A stretch of 64,000 nucleotides of DNA from contig CAVWMN010000002.1 in the NCBI GenBank assembly GCA_963756115.1, positions 248,001-312,000 of the forward strand. The letters are read 5' to 3'. The notes below the pieces were generated by a model. That model was not told the origin of the DNA. It did no database searches and saw only the letters and a program-made list of their open reading frames with translations. Each line of letters begins with the position of its first letter. Position 1 is the first letter of the stretch. Source of the stretch: JTS-RE37 sp963756115 (GTDB lineage Bacteria; Bacteroidota; Bacteroidia; Flavobacteriales; Flavobacteriaceae). The translations under genes were made by a program, and so were the position numbers. This document shows, in pieces, positions 55,466-64,000 of the stretch.

Positions 55466-57504
55466 GCAAGGATAATTCATTGAAATGGAGTGAGGCCAAC
55501 CAACGTTACCTGCTGGCCTCTTTAAAGGCAGTACAGGCAGAATTGGAAGAGTATAAACTATCAAGACAGGTAGGAGATACCATTACTTCCGGATTCAGAA
55601 AGCAAATTCGTGAACGATCCAAGGTATCGATTGAAGAATTGGAAAAGGCCGCCGCGGCACTTCCAACTTCTTCAAACCTGGATAGGCTGGCAACGGTTTT
55701 TTGCCTATCCGGTTTTGAGCGGAAAATCATATTGATGTGTGCAGGTGTAGAATTGGATGCTTCATTCAGCTCCCTGGTTGCCTCATTAAACGGAGATGCG
55801 GCCAACCCTTCCCCCTCATTCAGTCTGGCACTAGCAGCTTTTCCAGATGCACATTGGAGTGCCGTGGCTCCTCAGTCTCCCTTGCGATACTGGCAGTTAT
55901 TGGAACTAAATAATAGGGCCCTCATTACAAAAAGCACCTTGAAAATAGATGAATCGATTTTACATTACCTGACCGGGGTCCAGTATTTCGATGAAAAGTT
56001 GGCAGAATTGATCGAGCCTATTATAAAAAGAAACGGGCTGGCGCCGTCTCAAATAAATATCAGGGAAAAGATAGTGCTGGCATATCAGAATAAATCGCTT
56101 TCTCCCGGGTTGCCTATACTCCTTCTCAAAGGTAAAAATAGTTCGGATAATGAAACAGTTGCCGCGGAAGTCTGCGAAAGGATAGGATTTCACCCTTATT
56201 CCATTTCCATGGATTCCATTCCTCCCAACAATAAAGAAATTCTGGAATTAATACGGAGTTGGAACAGGGAGTCTGCATTGAAATCCTGTGCACTTTTCCT
56301 TGATTGCTCTAATTCGATTCCCAGTGATAAAGCAATGAATCGGGCATTATCCTATTTTACGGAACGGATCCAGGGATTGTTAATACTAAGTTTCTGCGAA
56401 CACGCCCCAGTTGTCAAACGGCCAAAGCTTGAAGTTGAAATTCCTAAACCAACACCCGATGAACAACACCAATTGTGGTGCGAAAGTTTTAATGGACTGG
56501 CTATAAAGGTCGAAGGTAGTTTATCAAATATCGTTAAACAATTTAATCTGGCTACCCACGATATCCATTCCATCAGCAATGAAGTAAATGTAGGGCAATT
56601 CATTAATGAGGGATCCAATGGCCAGGACACTGGGCGGGAAACCGAATGGGGAAAAGTACTTTGGCGGGCCTGTTGCCATCATACCCGCCCCAAACTGGAG
56701 GAATTGATTGAACGGATCGAACCAATTGCAACCTGGACTGACATCGTTTTGCCAACTTCACAAAAACAGATCCTAAAGGAGGTGGCCATACAAGTAAAAC
56801 AACGCAATAAAGTGTATAGTGAGTGGGGATTTTCAAAAATGGGGTCAAGGGGTTTAGGGATAAGTGCTTTATTTGCCGGTGAAAGTGGAACGGGAAAAAC
56901 AATGGCTTCGGAAGTGTTGGCGAATGAATTGAATTTGGATCTATATAAAATTGACCTCAGTCAGGTAGTAAATAAATACATTGGCGAAACGGAAAAGAAT
57001 CTCAAACGGATTTTTGACGCAGCGGAAGATGGAGGAGCCATCCTCCTTTTTGATGAGGCGGACGCATTGTTTGGAAAAAGGAGCGATGTTAAGGACAGCC
57101 ATGACAGATATAGTAATATTGAGGTGAGCTATCTCCTCCAACGAATGGAGGCCTACCGGGGTTTGGCAATTCTAACCACCAATATGAAAAGTGCAATGGA
57201 TACCGCCTTTTTTAGACGCATTCGTTTTGTAATTCATTTTTCATATCCCGATCAGGTAAGCCGAGCTGAAATATGGAGGCGGGTATTTCCAACGGATACC
57301 CCTCAAAAGGAACTTGATTTCGAAAAATTATCCCGGCTCAATGTGCCGGGAGGCAATATCAGGAACATTGCATTGAATGCAGCCTTTATTGCCGCCCACG
57401 AAAACAGTGCAGTACAGATGGAGCATATTCTACAGGCAGCAAGAAGTGAATATATAAAACTGGAAAAAACAATGAGCAATTTTGAAATAAAAGAATGGGT
57501 ATAA
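55462..57504 (+). CDS. eCIS AAA+ ATPase (Afp15/Pvc15-like)
   Basis: 680 residues. N-terminal half has a helical domain; the C-terminal half has Walker A GESGTGKT (about residues 473-480), Walker B ILLFDEADALF (about 526-536), a sensor-1 Asn in ILTTNMKS and an Arg finger region FFRRIRF. eCIS ATPases of this group are needed for assembly or cargo loading. Overlaps the DUF4255 gene by 4 bases and the next small gene by 10 bases. Confidence 0.9.
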   Translation: MSKDNSLKWSEANQRYLLASLKAVQAELEEYKLSRQVGDTITSGFRKQIRERSKVSIEELEKAAAALPTSSNLDRLATVFCLSGFERKIILMCAGVELDASFSSLVASLNGDAANPSPSFSLALAAFPDAHWSAVAPQSPLRYWQLLELNNRALITKSTLKIDESILHYLTGVQYFDEKLAELIEPIIKRNGLAPSQINIREKIVLAYQNKSLSPGLPILLLKGKNSSDNETVAAEVCERIGFHPYSISMDSIPPNNKEILELIRSWNRESALKSCALFLDCSNSIPSDKAMNRALSYFTERIQGLLILSFCEHAPVVKRPKLEVEIPKPTPDEQHQLWCESFNGLAIKVEGSLSNIVKQFNLATHDIHSISNEVNVGQFINEGSNGQDTGRETEWGKVLWRACCHHTRPKLEELIERIEPIATWTDIVLPTSQKQILKEVAIQVKQRNKVYSEWGFSKMGSRGLGISALFAGESGTGKTMASEVLANELNLDLYKIDLSQVVNKYIGETEKNLKRIFDAAEDGGAILLFDEADALFGKRSDVKDSHDRYSNIEVSYLLQRMEAYRGLAILTTNMKSAMDTAFFRRIRFVIHFSYPDQVSRAEIWRRVFPTDTPQKELDFEKLSRLNVPGGNIRNIALNAAFIAAHENSAVQMEHILQAARSEYIKLEKTMSNFEIKEWV

Positions 57505-57842
57505 ATCCTAAACTCGAATTGGATATCGGAGAACTATCCTTGGATGGATTTTCGCATATGGATCAGAAGAGCCTGAGTTCAGCGCTGGAGGCAGAACTTA
57601 CCCGTCTATTGAAAGAAGGCGGCGTGCCACCCAACTTTTTAACTAACACCGCGACAACCCAATTGGATTTTGGAGTCATGGATCTTGCAGCAAATTCCGG
57701 CCCCCGGTTTATTGGTCGGCAGATTGCCAAAACAATCTATTCAGGATTTAAACAAAAAAATACCTTCCTCCCGATGCGGGCGGAAGCACTGACCAAGGAA
57801 CCGGCCACACCTAAGAATCAGACTCAAAATATGTCCGTATGA
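57495..57842 (+). CDS. Small conserved eCIS protein, unknown
   Basis: 115 residues. No signal or TM. LELDIGELSLDGFSHMDQK and ALEAELTRLLKEGGVP are the readable conserved-looking blocks, with a helical N-terminal half and a basic tail. Its place between the ATPase and the gp53-like gene recalls small unnamed proteins in eCIS operons. It overlaps both neighbours. Confidence 0.6.
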   Translation: MGINPKLELDIGELSLDGFSHMDQKSLSSALEAELTRLLKEGGVPPNFLTNTATTQLDFGVMDLAANSGPRFIGRQIAKTIYSGFKQKNTFLPMRAEALTKEPATPKNQTQNMSV

Positions 57843-58492
57843 CCACATTTCCCGGATCACCGCGACTTATAAAAGGAGGTATTGTGTTGGTCAATCCTCA
57901 GAGTTCCAAAGTAGAACTTATCATCCCCCTGCAATATAATCCGGATACTATTACGCGCACCTTACAGCCCGGAAATACCGGGGGTGATGGAAATTTCAAT
58001 CCCGAGGCGCTACGTTTAACCAGTCCTCCGGTGGAAACATATAAACTCGAAGCGGAAATAGATGGGACCGATAAATTGGAACTGGCAGATTCAGTAACTG
58101 TGGAATCCGGTATACAACCCATTGTATCGGCGCTGGAGGTTATTCTTTATCCAAAAAGCAGCCACCTTGTTTTCAATAATACGTTATCGCGGTTGGGCAC
58201 TATAGAAATAACCCCTATGGAGTCCTCCCTGGTTTTGTTCATTTGGAACAAGAACAGGATCGTACCCGTACAGATCACAGAATTCAGTATAACAGAAGAG
58301 GCTTTTGATGTGTACCTGAACCCGATCAGGGCAAAAATCAGTCTCGGTATGCGCGTGCTGACGGTGGATGATCTGGGATTTGATCACAAAGGAGGAAGCC
58401 TGTATCTGAATTATCAAACTACTAAAGAAAACCTGGCCCGAATGTACTCCTCAGGGACGTTAAGTGATCTTGGCATAAACTCGATACCATGA
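57839..58492 (+). CDS. gp53/Pvc7-like baseplate protein
   Basis: 217 residues. VELIIPLQYNPDTITRTLQP, VETYKLEAEIDGTDKLELA and LVLFIWNKNRIVPVQITEFS are typical of the CIS core baseplate protein (Afp7/Pvc7 N-terminal domain). The LysM that is usually fused is on a separate gene directly downstream. Baseplate-to-hub connector. Confidence 0.75.
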   Translation: MTTFPGSPRLIKGGIVLVNPQSSKVELIIPLQYNPDTITRTLQPGNTGGDGNFNPEALRLTSPPVETYKLEAEIDGTDKLELADSVTVESGIQPIVSALEVILYPKSSHLVFNNTLSRLGTIEITPMESSLVLFIWNKNRIVPVQITEFSITEEAFDVYLNPIRAKISLGMRVLTVDDLGFDHKGGSLYLNYQTTKENLARMYSSGTLSDLGINSIP

Positions 58493-58851
58493 ACGATCCA
58501 TTACAATTAATTTTACAACAGGCAGGATTAAGATCAAATTATTTTGCGCCAACGAGCCGGTATTATGGTATTGAGGCAATCACAATAGAGACGGAGCGTC
58601 AGGGCACAATTGCCTATATTCGCAGACGATTTATTCCACAGCCCGACCACTTTCAATTGTTGCAGGAACACGTCGTTACCGAAAAGGAAAGATTGGACTC
58701 AATTACCCACCGCTACCTGTCAGACCCGGAACAATTTTGGAGGATCTGCGATGCCAACGGCGCAATGGAGCCCAATGATTTAACTGACACCATCGGTAAA
58801 AAAATAAGGATCACGCTGCCCGAAGGTATACCCGGAATGAAAAATGCTTAA
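58489..58851 (+). CDS. LysM-like baseplate protein
   Basis: 120 residues. A C-terminal LysM-like module is visible: HVVTEKERLDSITHRYLSDP, FWRICDANGAM and GKKIRITLPEG. The N-terminal half, FAPTSRYYGIEAITIET, is short. It overlaps the gp53-like gene by 4 bases and likely acts with it as a split Afp7/Pvc7. Confidence 0.7.
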   Translation: MNDPLQLILQQAGLRSNYFAPTSRYYGIEAITIETERQGTIAYIRRRFIPQPDHFQLLQEHVVTEKERLDSITHRYLSDPEQFWRICDANGAMEPNDLTDTIGKKIRITLPEGIPGMKNA

Positions 58852-59971
58852 AGGTATTCATCTTACATTATTGATTGGCCCGGGTATACCTATACCGGCC
58901 CCTAAGTTTCTGGTTGATTCATTGACTGCGGTTCAGGTTACCAACAGTAAGGACCGGAGTGGTTTTCAATTAACTTTCTCAATTGGAAAAACCTCACCCA
59001 TTCTGACAACTTTGCTGGCCGCCGGTTTTTTTGATCCGATCATCACAAGAGTCATCATTATCGCTACCCTGAACGGAATTCCAAATGTACTGATGGATGG
59101 CCTGATCACAAACCAGGAATTGACCCCTTCCAATGAAGCCGGAAAATCTACTTTGACGATCACAGGAGAAGACCTCAGCCTGGCTATGGACCTGGTGGAA
59201 CTGGTTATTCCGTTTACGGCCATGCCAGACGTCGCAACAATTTATTTAACCCTGGCACCTTATGCCGTGCTGGGCATTGTACCTATTGTGATTCCCCCTG
59301 CAATTTCCCCTATACCGGTACCCACAAATAGCTGGAAAAGCCAGGCCAAAGTAACCCACAGGGCGCTGTTAACAGATCTTGCGAACAGGGTGGGATATAT
59401 ATTTGTGGTCCAACCCGGCCCTTTGCCGGGTCAAAGTGTCGCGTATTTCGGGCCGGATATCAATTTACCTATCCCACAACCTGCCCTTTCTGTCAACCTC
59501 GACGGGCATACCAATGTAGAGAATTTGAGTTTTTCGCTGGATGGTAAAGCCAAAAAGATCAAAATCTTTACCATATTCGACCCGATTACGAAAAAAGTTC
59601 CGGTCCTTGTACCGGTCCCCAATATTAATTTTTTGAAGCCTCCGCTGGGGTTGAGGCCGACTCCCCCGGCTAAAATAGAATTCGAAAGTGAAGGTGCCAA
59701 TGAGGAACCGTTGTCAGCAGCACAAAAGATACTGGGTTATATGATGAACAATTCTACCGCAATTACTGGAAACGGTTCCTTGGACGTGCTGCGTTACAAT
59801 GGAATTTTGCGTGCCAGGATGTTAGTAGGTGTCCGCGGCGCTGGTTTGGCCTATGATGGGATGTATTATGTAGACAGTGTTACTCACAATATCAAAAAAG
59901 GAGAATATAAACAAAGCTTTACGCTTTCCAGGGACGGACTGATATCCCAGACTCCACTTGTATTAGTTTGA
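58844..59971 (+). CDS. Hub protein (gp27/gpD-like, N-terminal half of VgrG)
   Basis: 375 residues of beta-rich sequence that read as the phage late-control protein D/gp27-like domain: LVDSLTAVQVTNSKDRSGFQ, STLTITGEDLSLAMDLV, SWKSQAKVTHRALLTDLANR and KKGEYKQSFTLSRDG. It forms the trimeric hub. In Afp8/Pvc8 this is fused with the spike; here they are two genes. Its start overlaps the LysM gene by 8 bases. Confidence 0.75.
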   Translation: MLKGIHLTLLIGPGIPIPAPKFLVDSLTAVQVTNSKDRSGFQLTFSIGKTSPILTTLLAAGFFDPIITRVIIIATLNGIPNVLMDGLITNQELTPSNEAGKSTLTITGEDLSLAMDLVELVIPFTAMPDVATIYLTLAPYAVLGIVPIVIPPAISPIPVPTNSWKSQAKVTHRALLTDLANRVGYIFVVQPGPLPGQSVAYFGPDINLPIPQPALSVNLDGHTNVENLSFSLDGKAKKIKIFTIFDPITKKVPVLVPVPNINFLKPPLGLRPTPPAKIEFESEGANEEPLSAAQKILGYMMNNSTAITGNGSLDVLRYNGILRARMLVGVRGAGLAYDGMYYVDSVTHNIKKGEYKQSFTLSRDGLISQTPLVLV

Positions 59972-59975
59972 AGGA

Positions 59976-60491
59976 ATGAAAAAATTTATTGGAAAATTCA
60001 GGGGTACCGTCATAAATAATATTGATCCGGAATTGCGTGGACGCTTGCTTTTAATGGTTCCTGATGTGCTTGGACTGGTCCCCAGCACCTGGGCAGAACC
60101 TTGTACACCGCTCGCCGGACCCACAGGCCCGCCAATGGGAGTATATATGGTCCCTCCAATCGGCGCTGGGGTTTGGGTAGAATTCGAACACGGGGATGCA
60201 GACTATCCCATCTGGGTCGGTTGCCGTTGGGGTGGCCCTTCGGATGTACCTCCCCTGGCCCATTTAGGATTACCTGTTTCCCCCAATATTGTCATGCAGA
60301 CCCTTGGTCAAAATAGTTTGGTTATCAGCGATCTTCCGGGCCCTACCGGAGGTATCATGCTCAAGAGCGCCACGGGTGCCTCCATCATTGTGAACGATAC
60401 CGGTATATATATACAAAATGGAAAAGGTGCAATGATTACGATGGTGGGTCCTGCGGTCACCATAAACAATGGCGCTCTTGCGGTAATTTAA
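59976..60491 (+). CDS. Spike protein (gp5/gpV-like, OB-fold)
   Basis: 171 residues. FIGKFRGTVINNIDPELRGR and VMVPPIG-type residues with GAGVWVEFEHGDADYPIWVG form the OB fold typical of gp5/VgrG C-terminal half; the tail has short beta repeats (SATGASIIVNDTGIYIQNG). It follows the hub by 4 bases. Without a lysozyme domain. Confidence 0.8.
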   Translation: MKKFIGKFRGTVINNIDPELRGRLLLMVPDVLGLVPSTWAEPCTPLAGPTGPPMGVYMVPPIGAGVWVEFEHGDADYPIWVGCRWGGPSDVPPLAHLGLPVSPNIVMQTLGQNSLVISDLPGPTGGIMLKSATGASIIVNDTGIYIQNGKGAMITMVGPAVTINNGALAVI

Positions 60492-60508
60492 TACTAAATA
60501 TAGTTTAC

Positions 60509-60829
60509 ATGCCAGGTTTTTTACTACATGTTGGGGCTACCGTTATGTGTGCCCATGGCGGACAGGCACAGCCCACTGCACCCAACCCCAGGGTCACCGT
60601 CTCCGGGCAACCCATAGTGATGAATGCAGCCCCCTATGTGGTGGCTGGGTGTCCCTTCAATGTATCCGGGTCCCCGGTGCCCTGCGTAACTGCAAACTGG
60701 GTCACCGCAGCTACACGGATCACTGCTAACGGACTTCCTGTTTTACTGCTGGACAGCCAGGCGGTCTGTATTCCAAATGGCACACCATTAATAATCTCCG
60801 TTACTCAGGTACGGACACAAGGAATGTAA
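60509..60829 (+). CDS. PAAR-like spike tip protein
   Basis: 106 residues, Cys-, Gly-, Pro- and Val-rich: GATVMCAHGGQAQP, GCPFNVSGSPVPCV and ITANGLPVLLLDSQAVC. This matches PAAR-like tips (DUF4280/DUF4150-like) that sharpen the spike, with Cys/His for metal binding. No fused toxin domain. Confidence 0.8.
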   Translation: MPGFLLHVGATVMCAHGGQAQPTAPNPRVTVSGQPIVMNAAPYVVAGCPFNVSGSPVPCVTANWVTAATRITANGLPVLLLDSQAVCIPNGTPLIISVTQVRTQGM

Positions 60830-60831
60830 AA

Positions 60832-61182
60832 ATGAATCTACAGTTTACGTACCAGTTCAATAAACTTGGTCAGACGGCAAGCACTGGTGACAATGCCCAT
60901 ATCCGGAACATGATCGAGCAGGTTTTGTTCACCAGTCCGGGTGAACGTGTCAACCGCCCGGATTTTGGATCCGGACTTTTACAATTGGTATTCCAGCCTA
61001 ATAGCCCTGAATTGGCGGCCACTACCCAATTTCTGGTACAAGGGGCACTGAATCAATGGCTGGGAGACCTGATAGAAGTTAATCAGGTTGGGATCCGGGT
61101 GGAGGATGCGCTGTTGGAAGTTACTATTGTCTACACGATCCGAACAACCCAGGAGCAACAAGTCAATCAATTTACCCGATAA
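60832..61182 (+). CDS. gp25-like baseplate wedge protein (Afp9)
   Basis: 116 residues. The gp25/GPW signature is present: NMIEQVLFTSPGERVNRPDF, GSGLLQLVF and FQPNSPELAATTQFLV, ending in a strand-rich tail. It is part of the baseplate wedge that triggers sheath contraction. Starts 2 bases after the PAAR gene stop and ends 4 bases before the next gene. Confidence 0.9.
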   Translation: MNLQFTYQFNKLGQTASTGDNAHIRNMIEQVLFTSPGERVNRPDFGSGLLQLVFQPNSPELAATTQFLVQGALNQWLGDLIEVNQVGIRVEDALLEVTIVYTIRTTQEQQVNQFTR

Positions 61183-61186
61183 AAAA

Positions 61187-63802
61187 ATGGATTATTTCTG
61201 TTGTACCAACTCCAGGAGAAACGCTGTCAAAAAGCATAGTGTTCTCAATGGTATTGACTTTCTCGAAGTATTGGATATTGAATCCGATCCATTCGAGGAA
61301 CGGCAGACAACGTTGTTCGTACATTTTCTGAAACCGGTCCCTGCCGCATTTCTTGATGTTGAAAATTTCAAAATCGATGGGGGTGAGCGGATCCATGGGA
61401 TCAAAATCCTCAGTGTGGTGCCCCAGGCCATCGCATCATTTCCCTCTTCACCACCAACAGATGCGGATAAGGTCCTGGTGCTTAAAGTAGATAAGGCGGG
61501 TGATTTTTCAAATTACCTTTTAAGACTGATTGGTGATAGCGGTGATGCTTCCGCTCCCAAAGACTTTGATCCCGTTCTTTCAAAGGTTACATTTTCATTT
61601 AAAGTAAGCTGTGCAAAGGATTTTGATTGCGAGCCGGTTCATGTGTGTGATGCACCTCCGTCTGATTTACCAGAGATCAGTTACCTCGCCAAAGATTTTG
61701 CAAGTTTTCGCCAGTTGATGCTGGATCGGATGTCCTTGCTGATGCCTCAATGGACCGAGCGAAATCCGGCAGACCTGGGCATTACCATCGTAGAATTATT
61801 GGCCTATATCGCAGATTATTTAAGCTATAAACAAGATGCAATTGCAACGGAAGCATATTTGGCCACCGCCCGGAAAAGGGTATCCATTCGCCGGCACGCA
61901 CGTCTGGTTGACTATTTTATGCATGATGGATGCAATTCCAGAACATGGATCCATGTTCAGGTCGGGCCAAATGCAAATGGAATACAGCTGACTGCCGGAG
62001 AATGGGAAAACAGTACAAAAATTATAGCAACATCGACTGCCTTTTCCACGGCAATGCGAATAGACTCTGAGGAATTTGAAAAGGCCATAGCAGAAGGTAG
62101 TATTGTATATGAATTGATGCACGACATCACCCTTTTTACAGCACACAATGAAATAGAATTCTATACATGGGGGGATAAAAATTGTTGTTTGCCGAAAGGC
62201 GCTACCCAGGCCACCCTGAAAGGGAGCTATCCCAATCTTAAGGTTGGGGATGTCCTTATTCTTTGCGAAATGGTAGGCCCTGAAACAGGCGAAGAAGCAG
62301 ATGCGAATCCAGGCAAACGACATGCCGTTCAATTGACTGAGGTATCTACAGGAACTGATGTACTTTTTGAGACTGAGATTGAATCACCCCCGAATTCTCC
62401 GCCCAACTCACCACCGGGTTCTCCACCTCAAGTGCCGGGTCTGGGCATCACCGAAATCAAATGGCATCAATTGGATGCCTTGCCTTTCCCATTATGTATC
62501 TCCAGTGATTCCGCGAAGGGGTATATCGAAAAAATTAGTATGGCATTGGGCAATAATGTGTTGGCAGATCATGGACAAAGCTTTGTGGATGGATCGGAGA
62601 GTTCCCTGATCCCCCCTACAGTGCCGGGATCAAAACTGGAATATGCAAAACCCGGTCAGGATTTTTGCCATCCAGGGAAGGCTTCCACCATATCGGCCCG
62701 GTACAATCCGGAAATGAGCAACATTCCCCTGACCCAGGCGGAGCCTTTTAAATTTGAAGAATTAAAAAGTGCCGCTTCTGCCCTTCAACGCAATGTAAGG
62801 ATCACCATTCCTGCCATCCGGCTCTTGCAAACTGATGAAGAAGGCGAAGTATCAGAATGGACACCTCAAAATGATCTGCTTGGCAGCGCAGCAACCAAAA
62901 AAGAATTTGTAGTGGAGATTGAAGAGGACAGTGCGACTTTCATTCGTTTTGGTGACAATGTGTTGGGGTCGCAGCCGCCTGCAGCAAGTGTTTTTAAGAC
63001 GAAGTATCGGATCGGCAATGGAACAAGTGGAAACATTGGTGCCGGGGTATTAACGCACCTGGTAACCAATGATGCCACTGTTATTGCTCATATGCCCGAT
63101 GGCATTGCAGCGGTTTGGAACCCATTCCCTTCTGGCGGCGGTAAAGAGGCCGAGACCAAAGAGGAGGTCCGGCAATATGCCCCCGAGGCATTTCGTACAC
63201 AGGAACGTGCAGTTACGGCCTTGGATTATGAAAATTTTGCACAGATCTGTAATGGCGATATTCAAAGGGCCGCCGCTACTTTCAGATGGACCGGGAGCTG
63301 GAAAACGGTTTTCCTGACCGTCGATCGCTTTGGGGGAATAGCCGTAGATGAGGCTTTTGAAAAGGAAGTCCGCCAGTGTCTCGAGCGTTATCGCATGGCG
63401 GGTTTTGACCTGGAAGTAGAAGATCCACTTTTGATCTCCCTCGAAATAGAAATGGAGGTTTGTAGCAAACCCAGCTACCTTGCCAGTGATGTCAGGACAG
63501 CCCTCTTAAACGTCTTCAGTGCACAACAGCAAAATAATGGTAATAAAGGTGTTTTTCATCCCGACAATTTTAGCTTCGGAGAATCAGTATACCTCAGCCA
63601 GCTCTATGCCGGCGCTCAAGCAGTGGACGGAGTTGAATCTGTCCAAATCACAAAGTTTCAACGGCAGGGGCAGGACGATCTCTCCGGACTGGAAAACGGC
63701 AAACTGACATTCGGAAGAAGGGAAATTGCACGCTGTGACAACGATCCCAATTTTCCGGAACACGGTATTTTTCAGCTCCATGTTTCAGGTGGGCGCACTT
63801 AA
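61187..63802 (+). CDS. Baseplate J/gp6-like wedge protein (Afp11-like)
   Basis: 871 residues from the ATG at 61187 (an upstream ATG in frame at 61088 lies inside the gp25 gene). Conserved block NPADLGITIVELLAYIADYL (about residues 194-213) and KQDAIATEAYLATARKRVSI are typical; the C-terminal part has ERAVTALDYENFAQI and EVDGVESVQ-like text. Residues 400-415 form a four-fold SPPN/SPPN/SPPG/SPPQ linker. Scaffold of the baseplate wedge. Confidence 0.85.
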   Translation: MDYFCCTNSRRNAVKKHSVLNGIDFLEVLDIESDPFEERQTTLFVHFLKPVPAAFLDVENFKIDGGERIHGIKILSVVPQAIASFPSSPPTDADKVLVLKVDKAGDFSNYLLRLIGDSGDASAPKDFDPVLSKVTFSFKVSCAKDFDCEPVHVCDAPPSDLPEISYLAKDFASFRQLMLDRMSLLMPQWTERNPADLGITIVELLAYIADYLSYKQDAIATEAYLATARKRVSIRRHARLVDYFMHDGCNSRTWIHVQVGPNANGIQLTAGEWENSTKIIATSTAFSTAMRIDSEEFEKAIAEGSIVYELMHDITLFTAHNEIEFYTWGDKNCCLPKGATQATLKGSYPNLKVGDVLILCEMVGPETGEEADANPGKRHAVQLTEVSTGTDVLFETEIESPPNSPPNSPPGSPPQVPGLGITEIKWHQLDALPFPLCISSDSAKGYIEKISMALGNNVLADHGQSFVDGSESSLIPPTVPGSKLEYAKPGQDFCHPGKASTISARYNPEMSNIPLTQAEPFKFEELKSAASALQRNVRITIPAIRLLQTDEEGEVSEWTPQNDLLGSAATKKEFVVEIEEDSATFIRFGDNVLGSQPPAASVFKTKYRIGNGTSGNIGAGVLTHLVTNDATVIAHMPDGIAAVWNPFPSGGGKEAETKEEVRQYAPEAFRTQERAVTALDYENFAQICNGDIQRAAATFRWTGSWKTVFLTVDRFGGIAVDEAFEKEVRQCLERYRMAGFDLEVEDPLLISLEIEMEVCSKPSYLASDVRTALLNVFSAQQQNNGNKGVFHPDNFSFGESVYLSQLYAGAQAVDGVESVQITKFQRQGQDDLSGLENGKLTFGRREIARCDNDPNFPEHGIFQLHVSGGRT

Positions 63803-63871
63803 AAACACCTGTATTCGACTTGAATAGTTTTTTTAATGTTAGCAGTCTTCGCATTTTAATATTTAACGGAA

Positions 63872-64000
63872 ATGTCAAATTTCAATAGTTGTGGGTGTTG
63901 TGAAGGCCTTTCGGTTGAGACACCTGTAGAAGTGTACAACCGTCCGGGTCTCCAAGCGATTTCGTATCGGGTGGGCAATCATTCCCAATTCAAAGAAAGC
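63872..64000 (+). CDS. Second baseplate wedge protein (Afp12-like), 5' end only
   Basis: 43 codons to the window edge: SNFNSCGCCEGLSVETPVEV, then NRPGLQAISYRVGNHSQF. The CGCCEG start and PGLxxIxYRVG are the usual beginning of a large putative baseplate assembly protein next to the J-like gene in eCIS clusters. The rest is beyond the window. Confidence 0.75.
   Translation, partial: MSNFNSCGCCEGLSVETPVEVYNRPGLQAISYRVGNHSQFKES

Noticed and set aside
50216..64000. An intact prophage or a type VI secretion system.
   Set aside because: No capsid, portal, terminase, integrase or lysis genes and no TssJ/L/M membrane-complex genes; the DUF4255 and AAA+ gene types point to eCIS. Genes beyond the window could still change this.

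Overview
The window looks like a chromosomal segment of a marine or soil Bacteroidota bacterium, most likely Flavobacteriaceae. The support is indirect but consistent: many lipoproteins and outer-membrane proteins of Bacteroidota type, flavobacterial -7 promoter boxes (TAnnTTTG), weak Shine-Dalgarno sequences, a tmRNA with the tag GDNNYALAA, a LytTR two-component pair, and DUF3857, NIPSNAP and NYN/OST-HTH proteins. No ribosomal RNA or marker gene is present to fix the genus.

Layout. 0-6 kb: a DUF885 lipoprotein (cut by the window), an NYN/OST-HTH protein, a probable RiPP-type cassette (small CxxC peptide plus an MNIO/DUF692 enzyme fused to a BufC-like domain) and an OmpA-domain protein. 6-28.6 kb: mostly housekeeping and accessory chromosome: NIPSNAP, a beta-barrel plus TPR pair, FtsE, an arylsulfotransferase-like lipoprotein with a sulfotransferase and MFS transporter, a membrane-anchored Nudix-like protein, polyphosphate glucokinase, TypA, DinB, KdsA, a serine hydrolase, a DUF3857 protein, a PHP phosphoesterase and a lysine/alanine dehydrogenase-like enzyme. 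28.7-38 kb: tmRNA (ssrA), then an AT-rich accessory region bounded by long direct repeats. It holds a TIR-TM-WD40 gene broken by two compensating frameshifts, gene debris, a GIY-YIG gene, and a partly decayed segmental duplication (DUF2188 and cytochrome c genes with pseudogene copies). 38-49.5 kb: a serine hydrolase operon, a LytS/LytTR-like pair, two small orphan proteins, and a complete tripartite RND efflux operon.

50.2-64 kb: the most striking part is a collinear operon for an extracellular contractile injection system (eCIS, Afp/PVC-like). It encodes sheath, tube, a gp26-like zinc-ribbon protein, a disordered protein ending in an IGRI motif, a DUF4255 terminator-like protein, an AAA+ ATPase, a small eCIS protein, two separate gp53/LysM-type proteins, a hub (gp27-like) and spike (gp5-like) on separate genes, a PAAR-like tip, a gp25-like protein, a gp6/J-like baseplate wedge, and the start of a second baseplate protein at the window edge. 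Short ATGA overlaps imply translational coupling. Tape measure, tail fibre and cargo genes are not seen and would lie beyond base 64000. There are no capsid, portal, terminase or T6SS membrane genes, so this is neither an intact prophage nor a T6SS.

All family names are from reading motifs by eye; no database search was possible.
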